Below are positions 1 to 7,958 of a stretch of 48,889 nucleotides of DNA, piece after piece (the first letter of the stretch is position 1; each line of letters starts with the position of its first letter). A program made the position numbers and the translations under genes. The notes beneath the pieces are model-generated. The model worked only from the letters and a program-made list of their open reading frames with translations, was not told the DNA's origin and made no database searches. This DNA is from an uncultured Rhodospirillales bacterium (GTDB lineage: Bacteria > Pseudomonadota > Alphaproteobacteria > Reyranellales > Reyranellaceae), in assembly GCA_902825855.1 (NCBI GenBank), contig CADECW010000042.1:2863-51751 (forward strand), written 5' to 3'.

Positions 1-35
1 AGCTAGACTTCGGCAACCGTCCTACGGAGGAAGCC

Positions 36-554
36 ATGCCCTATACGCTCGAGCAGCTGAGCAACGACATCCGCGCCGCGTTGAAGGCCGACGCCGGCGT
101 CGGCGGCAAGCAGGCCGTCGTCAATCTCGTCTCGAAGGTCCTGCTCGACAAGGAGTTCGTCGAGAAGCACCTGCGCGCCGAGGACTGCAAGCCGCGCAAG
201 GTGCTGTACGAGGATCCCGAGCTGGGCTTCTGCGTCTGCGGCCATGTCTACGAGAAGCCGGCGCACGGCGCGCCGCACGATCACGGTTCGAGCTGGGCGA
301 TCTATGGCCTGGCCGTCGGCGACACCGAGATGACCGACTGGCGCATCGTGCGCAAAGGCGACGCGACTTCACCGTCGCTGGTCGAGCCCGAGCGGACCTA
401 TGTGCTGAAGCCGGGTGACGCGCACTTCTACGATGTCGGCGTCGTGCATTCGCCCAAGCGCGATGGGCTCACCAAGCTGGTGCGCATCGAAGGCGCCAAC
501 CTCGATCGCATCAAGCGATCGAACATCAAGGCGGCGGACAAGGTCGACGCGTAG
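36..554 (+). CDS. Cysteine-dioxygenase-like cupin protein
   Basis: A 172-residue single-domain cupin. The first cupin motif reads APHDHGSSWAIYG, with His81 and His83. The second places His138 in DVGVVHSP. This gives a three-His metal site with no glutamate, the arrangement known for thiol (cysteine) dioxygenases and related Fe(II) cupins. There is no signal peptide, so it is probably cytosolic. The start is supported by ACGGAGGAAG eight bases upstream. Family knowledge suggests O2-dependent oxidation of a small thiol or similar substrate. The substrate is not evident from sequence, and the gene stands alone next to repeats, so no pathway can be assigned. Confidence 0.72.
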   Translation: MPYTLEQLSNDIRAALKADAGVGGKQAVVNLVSKVLLDKEFVEKHLRAEDCKPRKVLYEDPELGFCVCGHVYEKPAHGAPHDHGSSWAIYGLAVGDTEMTDWRIVRKGDATSPSLVEPERTYVLKPGDAHFYDVGVVHSPKRDGLTKLVRIEGANLDRIKRSNIKAADKVDA

Positions 555-560
555 CGGGTC

Positions 561-790
561 GTCATCCCGAGCGAAGCCGCCCGGAGGGGCTGCGTAGTGG
601 CGCAACGTATTGTTGCTGCGTCGCTTTCCCACCCGTCATCCCGACCGGAGCGCGCAGCGCGAAGTGGAGGGACCTGCTCGTTTGATGCGTCGACAAGAAG
701 AGGTCCCTCGACTGCGCCGGCCCTCCGGGCGGCTTCGCTCGGGATGACGGAGAATTTGCCTTCCCAGCGGGCGGCTTCGCTCGGATGACG
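561..790. repeat. Cluster of dispersed inverted repeats (one full, two partial copies)
   Basis: Three elements in the gap after the cupin gene. A partial copy starts at 561 (GTCATCCCGAGCGAAGCC) and continues into GCAACGTATTGTTG at 602-615. A full copy spans 635-748, with outer ends GTCATCCCGA and TCGGGATGAC and an inner perfect inverted pair GAGGGACCT (667-675) / AGGTCCCTC (701-709). A degenerate right half lies at about 769-790 (TCGG-ATGAC, one G lost). The same element recurs elsewhere in the window. No credible gene is present here; open frames across it are made of the repeat itself. Confidence 0.85.
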
Positions 791-802
791 GCGATACATC
801 GA

Positions 803-2146
803 TCAACCTTGCGGCACGGTCAGCGCGGCCAGGTTTGAAACGTCGTCGGTCCTGTCCAGCGACCACACGGCGTCGATCAGCGGCCGGACGTCGTGCTGGT
901 CCCGCCAGCTCTTCGCCTCGTCCAAAAGCTTCTGCTCGATCTCGGCGTCCTTCAGGGGATTGGCCGAGGAGCCGCGTGCCGCATTCGTCGATGCGTGATG
1001 CTTCCTGCCGTCGGCGGTGAAGAAATCGACCTCGATGGCGATGGTTGAGATGGCGGGGTCTTCCGCGACTTCGATCCTGCGCCGCATCGCCTTGACGGCC
1101 GGGTCGTTGACGCAGGCATCGGTGAACTCTTTCAGGCCCGCCTTGCCCAGCACCAGCGCTGCTGCCGTGGCGTGCTGCAGGCTGACCTGCGCCTCACGCC
1201 CGGTTGCGACCTCGGGCCGGTTGGTCCGCTGCAGCAGCAGCGGATTGCCGCGTACGGCCACGCGCTCGACGACGGCGTCGGGATTCTGCCGGCGCCAGTC
1301 GAGCGCGCAGTCGAGCAGCGGATGGATGACGAAACCCGCCGGGTAGGGCTTCAGCGAGTTGTCGTTCACCTCCCAGCTCGCGCCGAGGCGGTCGAAGGCT
1401 TGCCAGTTGGGGGGCTCGCCCATGGCGGCCAGCCAGCCCTGGGCGCCGGCGATCGGTTCGGCCGGACCGGAAAAACCCTTCTCCGCCAGCAGCGCCGAGA
1501 GCAGGCCGTTGCGTGCGGCATTGCCGACGCTGACGCTTTTTGCCGGCCAGCCCAGGCATTCGCACAGGCCGCCGGACTGGGTCGACGCATTGCCCAGCGC
1601 CCACACGACCTGATCCGCCGTGAGGCCGAGCAGCTTGGCGGCGCCGGCTGCCGAGCCGAAGACGCCACAGGTCGACGTGATGTGCCAGCCTTTCGGATAG
1701 TGGCCGGGCGACACCGCGGCACCGACCCGGCATTCGATCTCGAAGCCCAGCACGAAGGCTGTCAGCAGTTGCGGCCCGCTCACGCGGCGCAGCTCGGCCA
1801 TCGCCAGCAGGGCAGGCGCGAGCGGCGCGGTCGGATGCACCACGGTCGGCAGATGCGTGTCGCAGAAGTCGAAGACGTTGGCGCCGGCGCCGTTGAGGAA
1901 GGCGGCGCTCAGAGCATCGATGCGCTCGCTGCGGCCGATGACTGTCGCCTGCTTGCCGCCGGAAAAATCGGCCAGGGTTCTCAACGCGAGTTCGACCGGC
2001 TCGGTGCGACAGCCAGCAATGGCCACGGCGAAGAAGTTCAGCAGCGCGCGCTTGGCCGCGTGCCGCGCCTCTTCGGGAATATCCTCCCACTGCGTGTCGA
2101 CAACGAAGCGGGCGAGGTTCTGGGTGATGCCGGCCTTGGGAATCAT
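803..2146 (-). CDS. MmgE/PrpD family protein
   Basis: A 447-residue protein, full length for the MmgE/PrpD family (2-methylcitrate dehydratase, cis-aconitate decarboxylase and related lyases). Recognisable blocks include ALRTLADFSGGKQATVIG, the NGAGANVFDFCDTH region with HPTAP shortly after, GWHITSTCGVFGSAAGAAKL and the SLKPYPAGFVIHPLLD block. GAGGAG lies just upstream of the ATG. The family dehydrates or decarboxylates small hydroxy-polycarboxylic acids, and many environmental paralogues have unknown substrates. No prpB/prpC methylcitrate-cycle gene is nearby, so a real PrpD role is not supported. It lies downstream of an acyl-CoA synthetase on the same strand, about 80 bp apart across a repeat. 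Confidence 0.85.
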   Translation of the reverse strand: MIPKAGITQNLARFVVDTQWEDIPEEARHAAKRALLNFFAVAIAGCRTEPVELALRTLADFSGGKQATVIGRSERIDALSAAFLNGAGANVFDFCDTHLPTVVHPTAPLAPALLAMAELRRVSGPQLLTAFVLGFEIECRVGAAVSPGHYPKGWHITSTCGVFGSAAGAAKLLGLTADQVVWALGNASTQSGGLCECLGWPAKSVSVGNAARNGLLSALLAEKGFSGPAEPIAGAQGWLAAMGEPPNWQAFDRLGASWEVNDNSLKPYPAGFVIHPLLDCALDWRRQNPDAVVERVAVRGNPLLLQRTNRPEVATGREAQVSLQHATAAALVLGKAGLKEFTDACVNDPAVKAMRRRIEVAEDPAISTIAIEVDFFTADGRKHHASTNAARGSSANPLKDAEIEQKLLDEAKSWRDQHDVRPLIDAVWSLDRTDDVSNLAALTVPQG

Positions 2147-2157
2147 GATTCTCCTCA

Positions 2158-2237
2158 GTCGTCCTGAGCGTAGGCGAAGGACCTCATCGCAGGTTGCTAC
2201 GGCACAAGCACGAGGTGTTTCGCGTGCTCAGGATGAC
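2158..2237. repeat. GTCATCCTGAGC-type inverted repeat
   Basis: Arms GTCGTCCTGAGC (2158-2169) and GCTCAGGATGAC (2226-2237) are inverted with one mismatch. The interior includes GAAGGACCTCAT. It resembles the dispersed element seen elsewhere in the window but has a different end sequence (CCTGAGC instead of CCCGACC). It fills the gap between the acyl-CoA synthetase and MmgE/PrpD genes. Its right arm overlaps the last codons of the synthetase gene. Confidence 0.7.
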
Positions 2238-3928
2238 AAGACGTCCTTCTCGTGAAACTCGACTCCGCGCGTGACGTCCGCGGCGCTGCCCTGGTATTCG
2301 ACGCGGCGAAGCTGGTTGCGCCGGATCTTGCCGGAGATCGTCTTGGGCAGTTCCTTGACGAACTCCAGCCGGCGGATGCGCTTGAACGGCGCGAGCCGCT
2401 GATGGGTGTACTCCAGGATCGACCGCGCGGTCTCCTTGGTCGGGGGCGTGCCCGCGGTCAGCAGGATATAGGCCTTCGGGATGCTGAGCCGGATGTCGTC
2501 GGGCGTCGGCACGATGGCCGCTTCCGCGACCGCGTGGTGCTCGATCAGGACACTCTCCAGCTCGAAAGGACTGATGCGGTAGTCGGACGACTTGAAGACA
2601 TCGTCGGCGCGGCCGACGAAGGTCAGGTAGCCGTCGGCGTCGAGGCTGGCCACGTCACCGGTGCGGTAGACCTTGTCGTTTGCGCCGGAGAGCCTGCCCT
2701 CGGCATCGGCATAGCCCTGCATCAGGCCGGCCGGCCGCTCCTCGTTGAGATCGAGGCAGATCTCGCCCTCGTCCGTCGGCATGCCGTCGGGATCGAGGAC
2801 CAGGATGCGATAGCCCGGCATCGGCCGGCCCATCGCTCCCGGCTTGACCGGCTGGCCCGGCGAGTTGGCAATCTGCGCCGTCGTCTCGGTCTGGCCGTAG
2901 CCGTCGCGGATGGTGAGGCCCCAGGCTTCCTGGACCTTGTTGATGACCTCGGGGTTCAGGGGTTCACCGGCGCCGCAGACCTCGCGCAGGGAAACCTTCG
3001 CTGCGGCGAGATCCTCCTGGATCATCAGGCGCCATACGGTCGGTGGTGCGCAGAAGGTCGTGACCTTGCAGCGCTCGAGCACGCCCAGCAGTGCCTTGGC
3101 GCTGAACGGCGCCTGGTTGACGATCAGGACGGTGGCGCCGGCATTCCATGGCGCGAAAAAAGTGCTCCAGGCGTGCTTGGCCCAGCCTGGCGAAGAGATG
3201 TTGAGATGCACGTCGCCGGGCTGCAGGCCGAGCCAGTACATGGTCGACAGCGCACCAACCGGATAGCTGCGATGGCTGTGTCTCACCAGCTTGGGCTTGG
3301 CCGTGGTGCCGGAGGTGAAATAGAGCAGCAAGGGATCGTCGGCGTTGGTCTCGCCGTCAGCCTTGAACTCGGTCGGGCACTTGTAGGCATCGCCGAGGGA
3401 CTGCCAGCCGGCGATCGGCTTGGCGCCGATGTTGACGAGCATCACGCCGCTGGTGTTCGAGAGGCCGGCGCACTTGGCGACCTGGTCCTCGTCGGTGACG
3501 ATCATGCGCGCGCGGCCGCGTTCGACGCGGTCCGAGAGCTCCTCGGTGGTGAGCAGGGTCGTGGCCGGAATCACGACGACGCCGAGCTTCATGGCGGCCA
3601 GCATGATCTCCCACAGCGGCGCGACGTTGTTCAGCACCAGCAGAAGATGATCGCCGCGCCTCAGCCCCTGCTGGCGCAGCCAGTTGGCGATCTGGTTGGA
3701 ATGCTTCGCCAGTTCGCCGAAGCTCAGCCTGGTTTCACGCCCGCTCGCGACGTCGACGATCCACAGGCCACAGCGGTCCTTGTTGGCCGCGTTCGCGAGC
3801 TCGGAGTCGAACCAGTCGATCGCCCAGTTGAACGGCGTCGGATCGGGCCAGCGAAAGCCCGCCATAGCCTTGGCATAATCGGCGCGGCTGGCCAGCAGGA
3901 AATCGCGGGACTCGCGAAAGCTAGGCAT
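2228..3928 (-). CDS. Acyl-CoA synthetase (AMP-binding, ACSM/benzoate-CoA ligase-like)
   Basis: A 566-residue ANL-superfamily ligase that would activate a carboxylic acid with ATP and CoA. The phosphate-binding loop is YFTSGTTAKPK. The adenine/magnesium motif is GYGQTETT. The hinge region reads YRTGDVASLDADGYLTFVGR, followed by DDVFKSSDYRISP. The adenylation lysine is in PKTISGKIRRNQLR. Length and motifs fit medium-chain or aromatic acyl-CoA synthetases. GGAGGA lies five bases before the ATG. The stop codon and last residues are encoded by the arm of an inverted repeat, so the extreme C terminus may not be ancestral. It diverges from the Tae4-like gene, with 68 bp between starts. Confidence 0.88.
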   Translation of the reverse strand: MPSFRESRDFLLASRADYAKAMAGFRWPDPTPFNWAIDWFDSELANAANKDRCGLWIVDVASGRETRLSFGELAKHSNQIANWLRQQGLRRGDHLLLVLNNVAPLWEIMLAAMKLGVVVIPATTLLTTEELSDRVERGRARMIVTDEDQVAKCAGLSNTSGVMLVNIGAKPIAGWQSLGDAYKCPTEFKADGETNADDPLLLYFTSGTTAKPKLVRHSHRSYPVGALSTMYWLGLQPGDVHLNISSPGWAKHAWSTFFAPWNAGATVLIVNQAPFSAKALLGVLERCKVTTFCAPPTVWRLMIQEDLAAAKVSLREVCGAGEPLNPEVINKVQEAWGLTIRDGYGQTETTAQIANSPGQPVKPGAMGRPMPGYRILVLDPDGMPTDEGEICLDLNEERPAGLMQGYADAEGRLSGANDKVYRTGDVASLDADGYLTFVGRADDVFKSSDYRISPFELESVLIEHHAVAEAAIVPTPDDIRLSIPKAYILLTAGTPPTKETARSILEYTHQRLAPFKRIRRLEFVKELPKTISGKIRRNQLRRVEYQGSAADVTRGVEFHEKDVLSS

Positions 3929-3996
3929 GCATTCCTCCGTTTCCTTCTTGTTACCCGCTCGCCGGGCTGCCTTCCAGCCTCAGTAGGAGTGAAGGA

Positions 3997-4674
3997 GTGA
4001 ACGCGAACCTCGATGCTCCCGTCCCCGAATTCGCCAAATTGTCGGCGCCAAATCCATTCGCTGGTGTGGTTCAGACGGGAGATTCTACCGTGACGCATTT
4101 TGCCATTCCTGTTCGCATCGACAGCTTCGTGAACAACTATCCGCTTTTCACCAAGAAGCAGGTGGAGACCAAGGCCGGCCCCCGGATCGATCTCAAGTTG
4201 AAGGATCCCGGCGGGTCGCTGGCGGGAGAACTCGATGGCTGGGTCACCGGGCTCATCAACGAGAACATCAGCTACACGACATGCTGCATTCAGATGTCGC
4301 ACGCCATCAACGCATCGTTCCTGCACGAGGATCAGACGAAGATGGTCGGCGAGCGGAGCTACCGGCGCCGGACCAATGGGTTTGCGATCAGGTCGGCAGC
4401 GAACCGGGTGTTCCGCTACATCGCCGCCGTCGACGAGATGAAGGATTTTCTCGACAACACCTTCGAAGAAGGCGTGGAGATCACGAGCCGGGCCGACATC
4501 GAGGATCAGCCGGGCATCGTGGTCTTCATGGGCCGGCAGACCTACGGTATCCATACCGAGATCTGGACCGGCGACAATTTCCACCAGGGCTTCATGCGGA
4601 ACTACTTCGCCTCGCTTACCCGACCGAAGGTGTGGTTCTGGAGCATCGGCGATCCCGACCTGATCGACATCTGA
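3997..4674 (+). CDS. Tae4-like (type VI secretion amidase) family protein
   Basis: 225 residues from a GTG start preceded by AGGAG (3985-3989). The catalytic-type block YTTCCIQMSHAIN (Cys96 probable nucleophile) matches the Tae4 pattern NTCAIRMS-ALN. GIVVFMG followed by GIHTEIWTGD (His186) matches the second Tae4 block, whose usual form is GH-DLW. There is no signal peptide, as expected for an effector injected by another machine. Tae4 proteins cleave gamma-D-glutamyl-mDAP bonds in peptidoglycan. No other type VI gene is in the window, and no same-strand immunity gene follows. It could be an orphan effector or a reused amidase. The call rests on motif recall, not a search. Confidence 0.62.
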   Translation: MNANLDAPVPEFAKLSAPNPFAGVVQTGDSTVTHFAIPVRIDSFVNNYPLFTKKQVETKAGPRIDLKLKDPGGSLAGELDGWVTGLINENISYTTCCIQMSHAINASFLHEDQTKMVGERSYRRRTNGFAIRSAANRVFRYIAAVDEMKDFLDNTFEEGVEITSRADIEDQPGIVVFMGRQTYGIHTEIWTGDNFHQGFMRNYFASLTRPKVWFWSIGDPDLIDI

Positions 4675-4680
4675 GGAGCG

Positions 4681-5169
4681 CTATTCGCGCACCGGGCCGC
4701 CTTCGAGCCTGAGCGGCGCGTCGGTCGCCGGGCGCGTGGGTTCGTCGATCCTGAGGCACCCCGCCGTCAGGCCGTCGCCCGGCGCCTTGTCGGCTGGAGC
4801 GATGAACAGCGCGGTCAGCTTCATGTCGCCGGCAAGCATCCGCGCCTCGCTCAGCCAGCGCGTGGCGCGGATCGAGTTCCCACCTTTGTCGAGTCGCAGC
4901 CAGCCGCAGATGGTGGGACGCTCGCCGGAATTGTCGATGCGGACATAGGCCGTGTCGGTGCCGGTGAAGGAGCCGGCGTTGGAGTTGACGCGCCATTCGA
5001 ACGGTACGGCGCGATAGAGCTTGGCGTCGTCCGCCGACACCTCGATGTTGCCGACATAGTCGGCCTTGGCGAGCGATGGATCGCGCAGCCAGCCCATGTG
5101 CACGGCAAGGCCGAACAGCAGCAGGGCAGCGCCCAGAGCCAGGATCGCCCAGCGCGGGATCGATGTCAT
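4681..5169 (-). CDS. Hypothetical membrane-anchored or exported protein
   Basis: 162 residues with one N-terminal hydrophobic segment (about 8-26, WAILALGAALLLFGLAVHMG), so it is anchored with its body in the periplasm or is secreted. The rest is soluble, beta-rich in appearance, with two cysteines (PTICGW and TAGCLR) that could form a disulfide. I do not recognise the family. Its ATG lies one base after the stop of the upstream SDR gene on the same strand, so the two are probably cotranscribed. It converges on the Tae4-like gene with six bases between stops. That raises, without proving, an immunity role, since Tai4 immunity proteins are periplasmic. Confidence 0.65.
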   Translation of the reverse strand: MTSIPRWAILALGAALLLFGLAVHMGWLRDPSLAKADYVGNIEVSADDAKLYRAVPFEWRVNSNAGSFTGTDTAYVRIDNSGERPTICGWLRLDKGGNSIRATRWLSEARMLAGDMKLTALFIAPADKAPGDGLTAGCLRIDEPTRPATDAPLRLEGGPVRE

Positions 5170-5170
5170 G

Positions 5171-5935
5171 TCAGCCCAGGATGACGGTCATGCCGCCGTC
5201 GACCACCAGCGTATGGCCGCTCATGTAGGCGCCGGCGTCCGAGGCCAGCAGCAGCAGCGGGCCGCGAAGGTCGTCCGGCTTGCCCCAGCGATGCAGGGCG
5301 GTGCGCTGCTCTAGCATGGCGTTGAAGGCCTTGTTCTGCTGCAGCGGGACATTGAGCTCGGTTCGAATATAGCCCGGCGCGATGGCGTTGCAGGTGACGT
5401 TCGGCCCGTATTCGGCCGCCAGGTTCTTGGTGAGACCGATGAGGCCGTGCTTGGCCGCGACGTAGCCCGCCACGGAAGCGCGGCCGACGATGCCCATGAT
5501 CGAGGAGATGTTGACGATGCGGCCGTACTTGCGCGCCAGCATGTGGCGGCCGACCTCGCGCGCCAGCATGAACTGGGAGACGAGGTCGGTTTCGATCGCG
5601 GAGCGGAAAGTGTCGGTCGAGGTATCGACGATGGCTTCGCGGTAGATGATGCCGGCATTGTTGACGAGCGCGTCGATGCGTCGGTGCCTGGCGATGATGC
5701 TGGCGACCTGTTCGCGAACGGCCGCTTCATCGGTGATGTCGAGCGGCGTTACCTCGGCCTTGCCGCCTTTGCGCTTGATGGCGCGCGCCGTCACCTCCAG
5801 CTCTTTCACCGTGCGGCCGGCGCACAGCACCGTGGCGCCTGCGGCCCCCAGGGTCAGCGCCATGTCGCGTCCGAGCCCGCGCGAGGCGCCGGTCAGCAGC
5901 ACCACTCGGTTCTTCATCGAAAACAGATCGGCCAT
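5171..5935 (-). CDS. SDR family oxidoreductase (gluconate 5-dehydrogenase-like)
   Basis: 254 residues starting at MADLFSMKNR; the frame stays open 62 codons upstream but the Rossmann fold begins here. The NAD(P)-binding motif is TGASRGLGRD, followed by LVNNAG. The catalytic residues are Ser in NISSIMG and Tyr/Lys in GYVAAKHG. The C-terminal block reads SGHTLVVDGGM. This is a classical SDR of standard length, acting on an alcohol/ketone pair in the cytosol. Substrate is unknown; similarity in style is to gluconate 5-dehydrogenase and 3-oxoacyl reductases. It heads a two-gene unit with the exported protein and diverges from another SDR. Confidence 0.88.
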   Translation of the reverse strand: MADLFSMKNRVVLLTGASRGLGRDMALTLGAAGATVLCAGRTVKELEVTARAIKRKGGKAEVTPLDITDEAAVREQVASIIARHRRIDALVNNAGIIYREAIVDTSTDTFRSAIETDLVSQFMLAREVGRHMLARKYGRIVNISSIMGIVGRASVAGYVAAKHGLIGLTKNLAAEYGPNVTCNAIAPGYIRTELNVPLQQNKAFNAMLEQRTALHRWGKPDDLRGPLLLLASDAGAYMSGHTLVVDGGMTVILG

Positions 5936-6017
5936 TCCCGTCCCGCGTCCTGCCCGTTTTGCCTTGGGGCCCGATCCTAGCCTATGAAAGGCGCCGGTAG
6001 ATATCGGGAGGGATGAA

Positions 6018-6818
6018 ATGGCGAAATCGGGCAAGGTGGCGATCGTGACGGGCTCGGCGACCGGGTTGGGCGCCTCCTGCGCGATCGACCTCGCGGAGCG
6101 CGGGTGGAACGTCGCCATCAACTACACCAAGAGCAAGAAGGAAGCCGACGAGACCTACGCGGCGGTCAAGGCGAAGGGCGCCGAGGCGATCCTGGTGCAG
6201 GCCGACATGGGCCAGGACACCGATTGCAAGAAGCTGGCGGCCGAGACCCTGAAGAAGTGGGGCCGCATCGACGGCCTGGTGAACAATGCCGGCACGACCA
6301 AGTTCCAGAACCAGGGCGATCTCGACGGCGTGACACCCGAGGATTTCGATCGCATCCTGCGCGTCAACGTCACCGGCCCCTACATGATGAGCCGCGCCGT
6401 CTTCCCGACCATGAAGAAGCAGTGGGAGGACAAGCAGGAGCGCGGGTCGATCGTGAACATTTCTTCGATCGCGGGCGTGATGGGCGTCGGCAGCTCGATC
6501 CCCTATGCCTGCTCCAAGGGGGCGCTCAACACGCTCACGCTCACGCTCGCCCGCTGGTTCTCGCCGTCGGCGCGCGTCAACACGGTGTGTCCGGGCTTCA
6601 TCCAGACGCGCTGGCTGCTGGGAGGCATGGGCGAGGAGAACTACAACAAGCTGAAGCAGAGCCAGGAGCAGACCGCGCCCTTGCGCCAGGCCGGCACGCC
6701 CGAGCAGATGGCCGAGGCGGTGATGTTCTTCCTGACCAGCGCCTCCAACATCACCGGCGAGTTCCTGATCGTCGATGCCGGCATCCATCTCGCCAGCCTG
6801 CCGATGAAGGCGCGGTGA
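6018..6818 (+). CDS. SDR family oxidoreductase
   Basis: 266 residues. The nucleotide-binding motif is TGSATGLGAS, then VNNAGTT. Catalytic Ser is in NISSIAG and Tyr/Lys in YACSKGALN. The C terminus has the usual GEFLIVDAG strand. The start follows GGGAGGG seven to ten bases upstream. It is a classical SDR with unknown substrate. The nitronate monooxygenase-like gene starts five bases after its stop, so the two form an operon and may act on the same compound. It diverges from the SDR at 5171-5935, with an 82-bp shared promoter region. Confidence 0.88.
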   Translation: MAKSGKVAIVTGSATGLGASCAIDLAERGWNVAINYTKSKKEADETYAAVKAKGAEAILVQADMGQDTDCKKLAAETLKKWGRIDGLVNNAGTTKFQNQGDLDGVTPEDFDRILRVNVTGPYMMSRAVFPTMKKQWEDKQERGSIVNISSIAGVMGVGSSIPYACSKGALNTLTLTLARWFSPSARVNTVCPGFIQTRWLLGGMGEENYNKLKQSQEQTAPLRQAGTPEQMAEAVMFFLTSASNITGEFLIVDAGIHLASLPMKAR

Positions 6819-6823
6819 CACTC

Positions 6824-7801
6824 ATGAAAACCAAGATCACCGAGCTGTTCGGCATCGAGCACCCGATCATCCAGGGCGGCATGCATTTCGTCGGCTTCGC
6901 CGAACTCGCCGCGGCCGTGTCGAACGCGGGCGGGCTCGGCATCATCACCGGCCTGACCCAGGGCAACCCGGAAAACCTCGCCAAGGAAATCCGCCGCTGC
7001 CGCGACATGACCAGCAAGCCCTTCGGCGTGAACCTGACCTTCCTGCCGTCGGTCACGCCGCCCGACTATCCGGGCTATATCAAGTCGATCGTCGATGGTG
7101 GCGTGAAGATCGTCGAGACCGCGGGCAACAACCCGCAGAAGTGGCTGCCCGCGCTCAAGGAGGCCGGCATCAAGGTGATCCACAAATGCACCTCGGTGCG
7201 CCATTCGCTGAAGGCCGAATCGATCGGTTGCGACGCGGTGAGCGTCGACGGCTTCGAATGCGGCGGCCATCCTGGCGAGGACGACGTGCCGAACTTCATC
7301 CTGCTGCCGCGCGCGGCCGAGGAGCTGAAGATCCCCTTCGTTGCTTCCGGCGGCATGGCCGACGGCCGTTCGCTGGTCGCCGCCCTGTCGCTGGGCGCCG
7401 ACGGCATGAACATGGGCACGCGCTTCATGGCGACCAGGGAAGCGCCGATTCACGAGCACGTGAAACAGGCGCTTGTGGCGGCGAGCGAACTCGACACCCG
7501 GCTCGTCATGCGGCCGCTGCGTAACACCGAGCGCGTGCTGAAGAACGCCGCCGTCGACCGGCTGCTGGAGAAGGAGAAGGCGCTCGGCGCCAAGATCAAG
7601 TTCGAGGACATCGTGCCCGAGGTCGCGGGCGTCTATTCGCGCATCATGAAGCAGGGCGAGATGGATGCCGGTGCCTGGTCGTGCGGCATGGTCGTCGGGC
7701 TAATCCGCGACGTGCCGACGGTCAAGGAGCTGATCGACCGTACGATGCGCGAGGCCGACGCCATCATCAATCAGCGCCTGTCGAGTTTCGCGGCGGCATA
7801 G
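6824..7801 (+). CDS. Nitronate monooxygenase / 2-nitropropane dioxygenase-like FMN protein
   Basis: 325 residues starting at MKTKITELFGIEHPIIQGGM, the typical N terminus of the NMO/NPD TIM-barrel family. Further family blocks are NAGGLGIITG, GCDAVSVDGFECGGHPGED and the phosphate-binding VASGGMADGRS...GADGMNMGTRFM. The protein should bind FMN and oxidise nitronates, or act as a related enoyl reductase-type flavoprotein; many NPD-like members have no proven nitronate activity. It is cotranscribed with the upstream SDR. A full dispersed repeat begins 12 bp after its stop. Confidence 0.85.
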   Translation: MKTKITELFGIEHPIIQGGMHFVGFAELAAAVSNAGGLGIITGLTQGNPENLAKEIRRCRDMTSKPFGVNLTFLPSVTPPDYPGYIKSIVDGGVKIVETAGNNPQKWLPALKEAGIKVIHKCTSVRHSLKAESIGCDAVSVDGFECGGHPGEDDVPNFILLPRAAEELKIPFVASGGMADGRSLVAALSLGADGMNMGTRFMATREAPIHEHVKQALVAASELDTRLVMRPLRNTERVLKNAAVDRLLEKEKALGAKIKFEDIVPEVAGVYSRIMKQGEMDAGAWSCGMVVGLIRDVPTVKELIDRTMREADAIINQRLSSFAAA

Positions 7802-7812
7802 CCAAACCGCCT

Positions 7813-7932
7813 CGTCATCCCGACCGGAGCCGAGCGCAGCGAGGCGAAGTGGAGGGACCTTTTCTGTTGATGCGTCGACAAGAAGAGGTCCCTCGACTGC
7901 GCCGCCCTTCGGGCGGCTTCGCTCGGAATGAC
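7813..7932. repeat. Full copy of the dispersed inverted repeat
   Basis: Outer ends GTCATCCCGA (7813) and TCGGAATGAC (to 7932, one mismatch). Inner inverted pair GAGGGACCT (7852-7860) and AGGTCCCTC (7886-7894). The loop contains GATGCGTCGACAAGAAG, shared with the copy at 635-748. It sits between two convergent genes, where it could also act as a bidirectional terminator or mRNA 3' end. Confidence 0.88.
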
Positions 7933-7958
7933 GAGAAGTTTGCTCGTCCACTTGCCGT

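Noticed and set aside
597..788. Small coding frames across the repeat cluster
   Set aside because: Their sequence is translated repeat; the same peptide motifs appear wherever the repeat occurs.
2252..4000. A 582-codon plus-strand frame over the acyl-CoA synthetase
   Set aside because: The minus-strand gene has all ANL motifs; this frame has none and no ribosome site.
7813..7932. CRISPR or short tandem repeat array
   Set aside because: Elements are dispersed, self-complementary and unevenly spaced, without repeat-spacer order.
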